Of a stretch of DNA of 64,000 nucleotides, positions 63,074 to 64,000 are shown one piece after another (position 1 is the first letter of the stretch; each line of letters opens with the position of its first letter). Source of the DNA: Christiangramia echinicola DSM 19838 (GTDB taxonomy: Bacteria > Bacteroidota > Bacteroidia > Flavobacteriales > Flavobacteriaceae); assembly GCF_000423065.1 (NCBI RefSeq), contig NZ_AUHG01000010.1:310001-374000 (forward strand), written 5' to 3'. A program made the position numbers and the translations under genes. The notes under the pieces are model-generated. The model ran no database searches. It was not told the origin of the DNA and saw only the letters and a program-made list of their open reading frames with translations.

Positions 63074-64000
63074 CTATGCAAGCTTATTTTCAATAAGATA
63101 TTCGGCAATTTGTATAGCGTTTGTTGCGGCGCCTTTTCTAAGGTTATCTGCCACGATCCACATATTCAAAGTATTTGGCTGAGAATGATCTCTTCTAATT
63201 CTACCAACGAACACATCATCTTTCCCTTCAGCATAAATAGGCATTGGATAGGTGTTTACAGCTGGATTATCCTGAACAGTAATTCCAGGGAAATCACTTA
63301 ACAGCTTTCTCACATCGCCTTCTTCAAATTCTTTATTGAACTCGATATTTACAGATTCTGAATGTCCTCCCACAACAGGAATTCTAATTGCTGTTGCTGT
63401 TACATTTACTGAATCATCCCCAAGGATCTTTTTAGTCTCATTGGTAAGCTTCATCTCCTCTTTAGTATAACCATTCTCCTGAAATACATCACAATGTGGT
63501 AAGGCATTCTTATGGATAGGATATGGATAAGCCATTTCTCCTTTATCGCCGGAATATTCATTTTCCAGCTGTCTTACCGCCTTAACTCCTGTTCCAGTGA
63601 TAGACTGGTATGTTGAGACTACCACTCTTTTAATACTGAAAGCATCGTGAAGCGGCTTTAAGGCCATTAAAAGCTGAATAGTAGAACAATTAGGATTGGC
63701 GATGATCCTGTCTTCAGAAGTTAGAAGATTGGCATTGATCTCGGGGATCACCAGTTTATGTTTGGGATTCATTCTCCATGCTGAAGAATTATCTATAACC
63801 GTAGTTCCGGCTGCTGCAAATTTCGGTGCCCACTCTAACGAAGTATCTCCTCCCGCTGAAAATAATGCGATCTCCGGTTTCATGGAAACAGCAGTTTCAA
63901 GATTCACAACAGCATATTCTTTTTCTCCAAATTTGATCTTTTTTCCCACAGACTTTTCTGATGCTACCGGAATCAATTCACTTAATGGAAAATTCCTTTC
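63074..64000 (-). CDS. asd: Aspartate-semialdehyde dehydrogenase, partial (5' end outside window)
   Basis: Reduces aspartyl phosphate to the semialdehyde on the way to lysine/diaminopimelate, threonine and methionine. The frame runs off the right edge without a start; the residues at the edge (ERNFPLSELIPVASEKS) match the region about 20 residues into the family. The catalytic Cys sits in ANPNCSTIQ, the active-site His in GGHSESVN, and DNSSAWRM and GRIRRDHS are conserved. About 309 of some 330 residues are present. Confidence 0.94.
   Translation of the reverse strand, partial: ERNFPLSELIPVASEKSVGKKIKFGEKEYAVVNLETAVSMKPEIALFSAGGDTSLEWAPKFAAAGTTVIDNSSAWRMNPKHKLVIPEINANLLTSEDRIIANPNCSTIQLLMALKPLHDAFSIKRVVVSTYQSITGTGVKAVRQLENEYSGDKGEMAYPYPIHKNALPHCDVFQENGYTKEEMKLTNETKKILGDDSVNVTATAIRIPVVGGHSESVNIEFNKEFEEGDVRKLLSDFPGITVQDNPAVNTYPMPIYAEGKDDVFVGRIRRDHSQPNTLNMWIVADNLRKGAATNAIQIAEYLIENKLA

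Noticed and set aside
1-64000. CRISPR arrays, insertion sequences, prophage or integrative elements
   Set aside because: No regularly spaced repeats, transposase, integrase or phage structural genes were seen.

Overview
The window looks like an AT-rich chromosome segment from a Bacteroidota member, most likely a marine-type flavobacterium (Gramella/Christiangramia-like). This rests on the SusC/SusD pair, LxxC lipoprotein signals, promoter boxes of the Bacteroidota form TAnnTTTG, AT-rich spacers and flavobacterial gene orders such as DUF177-rpmF-fabH-accB-accC. The genus is a guess; the phylum is safe. No phage, insertion sequence, CRISPR array or rRNA operon is visible.

Left part (1-16.9 kb) is mainly housekeeping: a truncated LysE-type exporter, RNase R, a 55-residue membrane microprotein, a DUF2007 protein, rpiB, an ElaA-type acetyltransferase, an rnpA / S41 protease / fatty acid hydroxylase operon, an MBL hydrolase / S8 subtilase / M1 aminopeptidase operon, a CPA1-type cation-proton antiporter, a YebC regulator and lepA.

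Centre (17.1-45.3 kb) is the striking part: 18 clustered genes that together form what reads as a complete peptidoglycan (murein) scavenging locus. Plus-strand genes encode a ROK sugar kinase, a NagP-type sugar permease, a creatininase-family hydrolase, a GH20 hexosaminidase, MurQ etherase, SusC/SusD, a DigH-like (GHL10/DUF187) glycosidase, a sodium:solute symporter, an L-Ala-D/L-Glu epimerase and a YkfC-like NlpC/P60 peptidase. A minus-strand block encodes a ROK/NagC-type regulator, NagB fused to a PIG-L deacetylase, an AmiD-like amidase, a second amidase fused to DUF1343 (NamZ exo-muramidase), and a phosphoesterase with a PQQ-type propeller. A third block has NagX and NagZ fused to a serine beta-lactamase-like domain. 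The inferred flow is: capture of wall fragments by SusCD, glycan and stem-peptide cleavage in the periplasm, import of MurNAc, GlcNAc and dipeptides, phosphorylation, lactyl-ether cleavage by MurQ, deacetylation and deamination to fructose-6-phosphate, and epimerisation of L-Ala-D-Glu. A near-identical 17/18-base AT-rich motif lies upstream of two of the blocks and could be the regulator's operator.

Right part (45.3-64 kb) holds an outer-membrane beta-barrel receptor, dusB, a LolC/E-like permease, rbfA, methylmalonyl-CoA epimerase, a CAU-anticodon tRNA, a small secreted Gly-Asn-rich protein with a C-terminal sorting-like tail, ribE, pdxA, the DUF177-rpmF and fabH-accB-accC fatty-acid genes, an FAD oxidoreductase / mtgA / GreA-C-like operon, an ABC ATPase, a prolyl oligopeptidase and a truncated asd. 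Several factor-independent terminators and TAnnTTTG promoters can be read directly; two of the latter (rnpA, rbfA) lie so close to the start codon that the mRNAs are probably leaderless.
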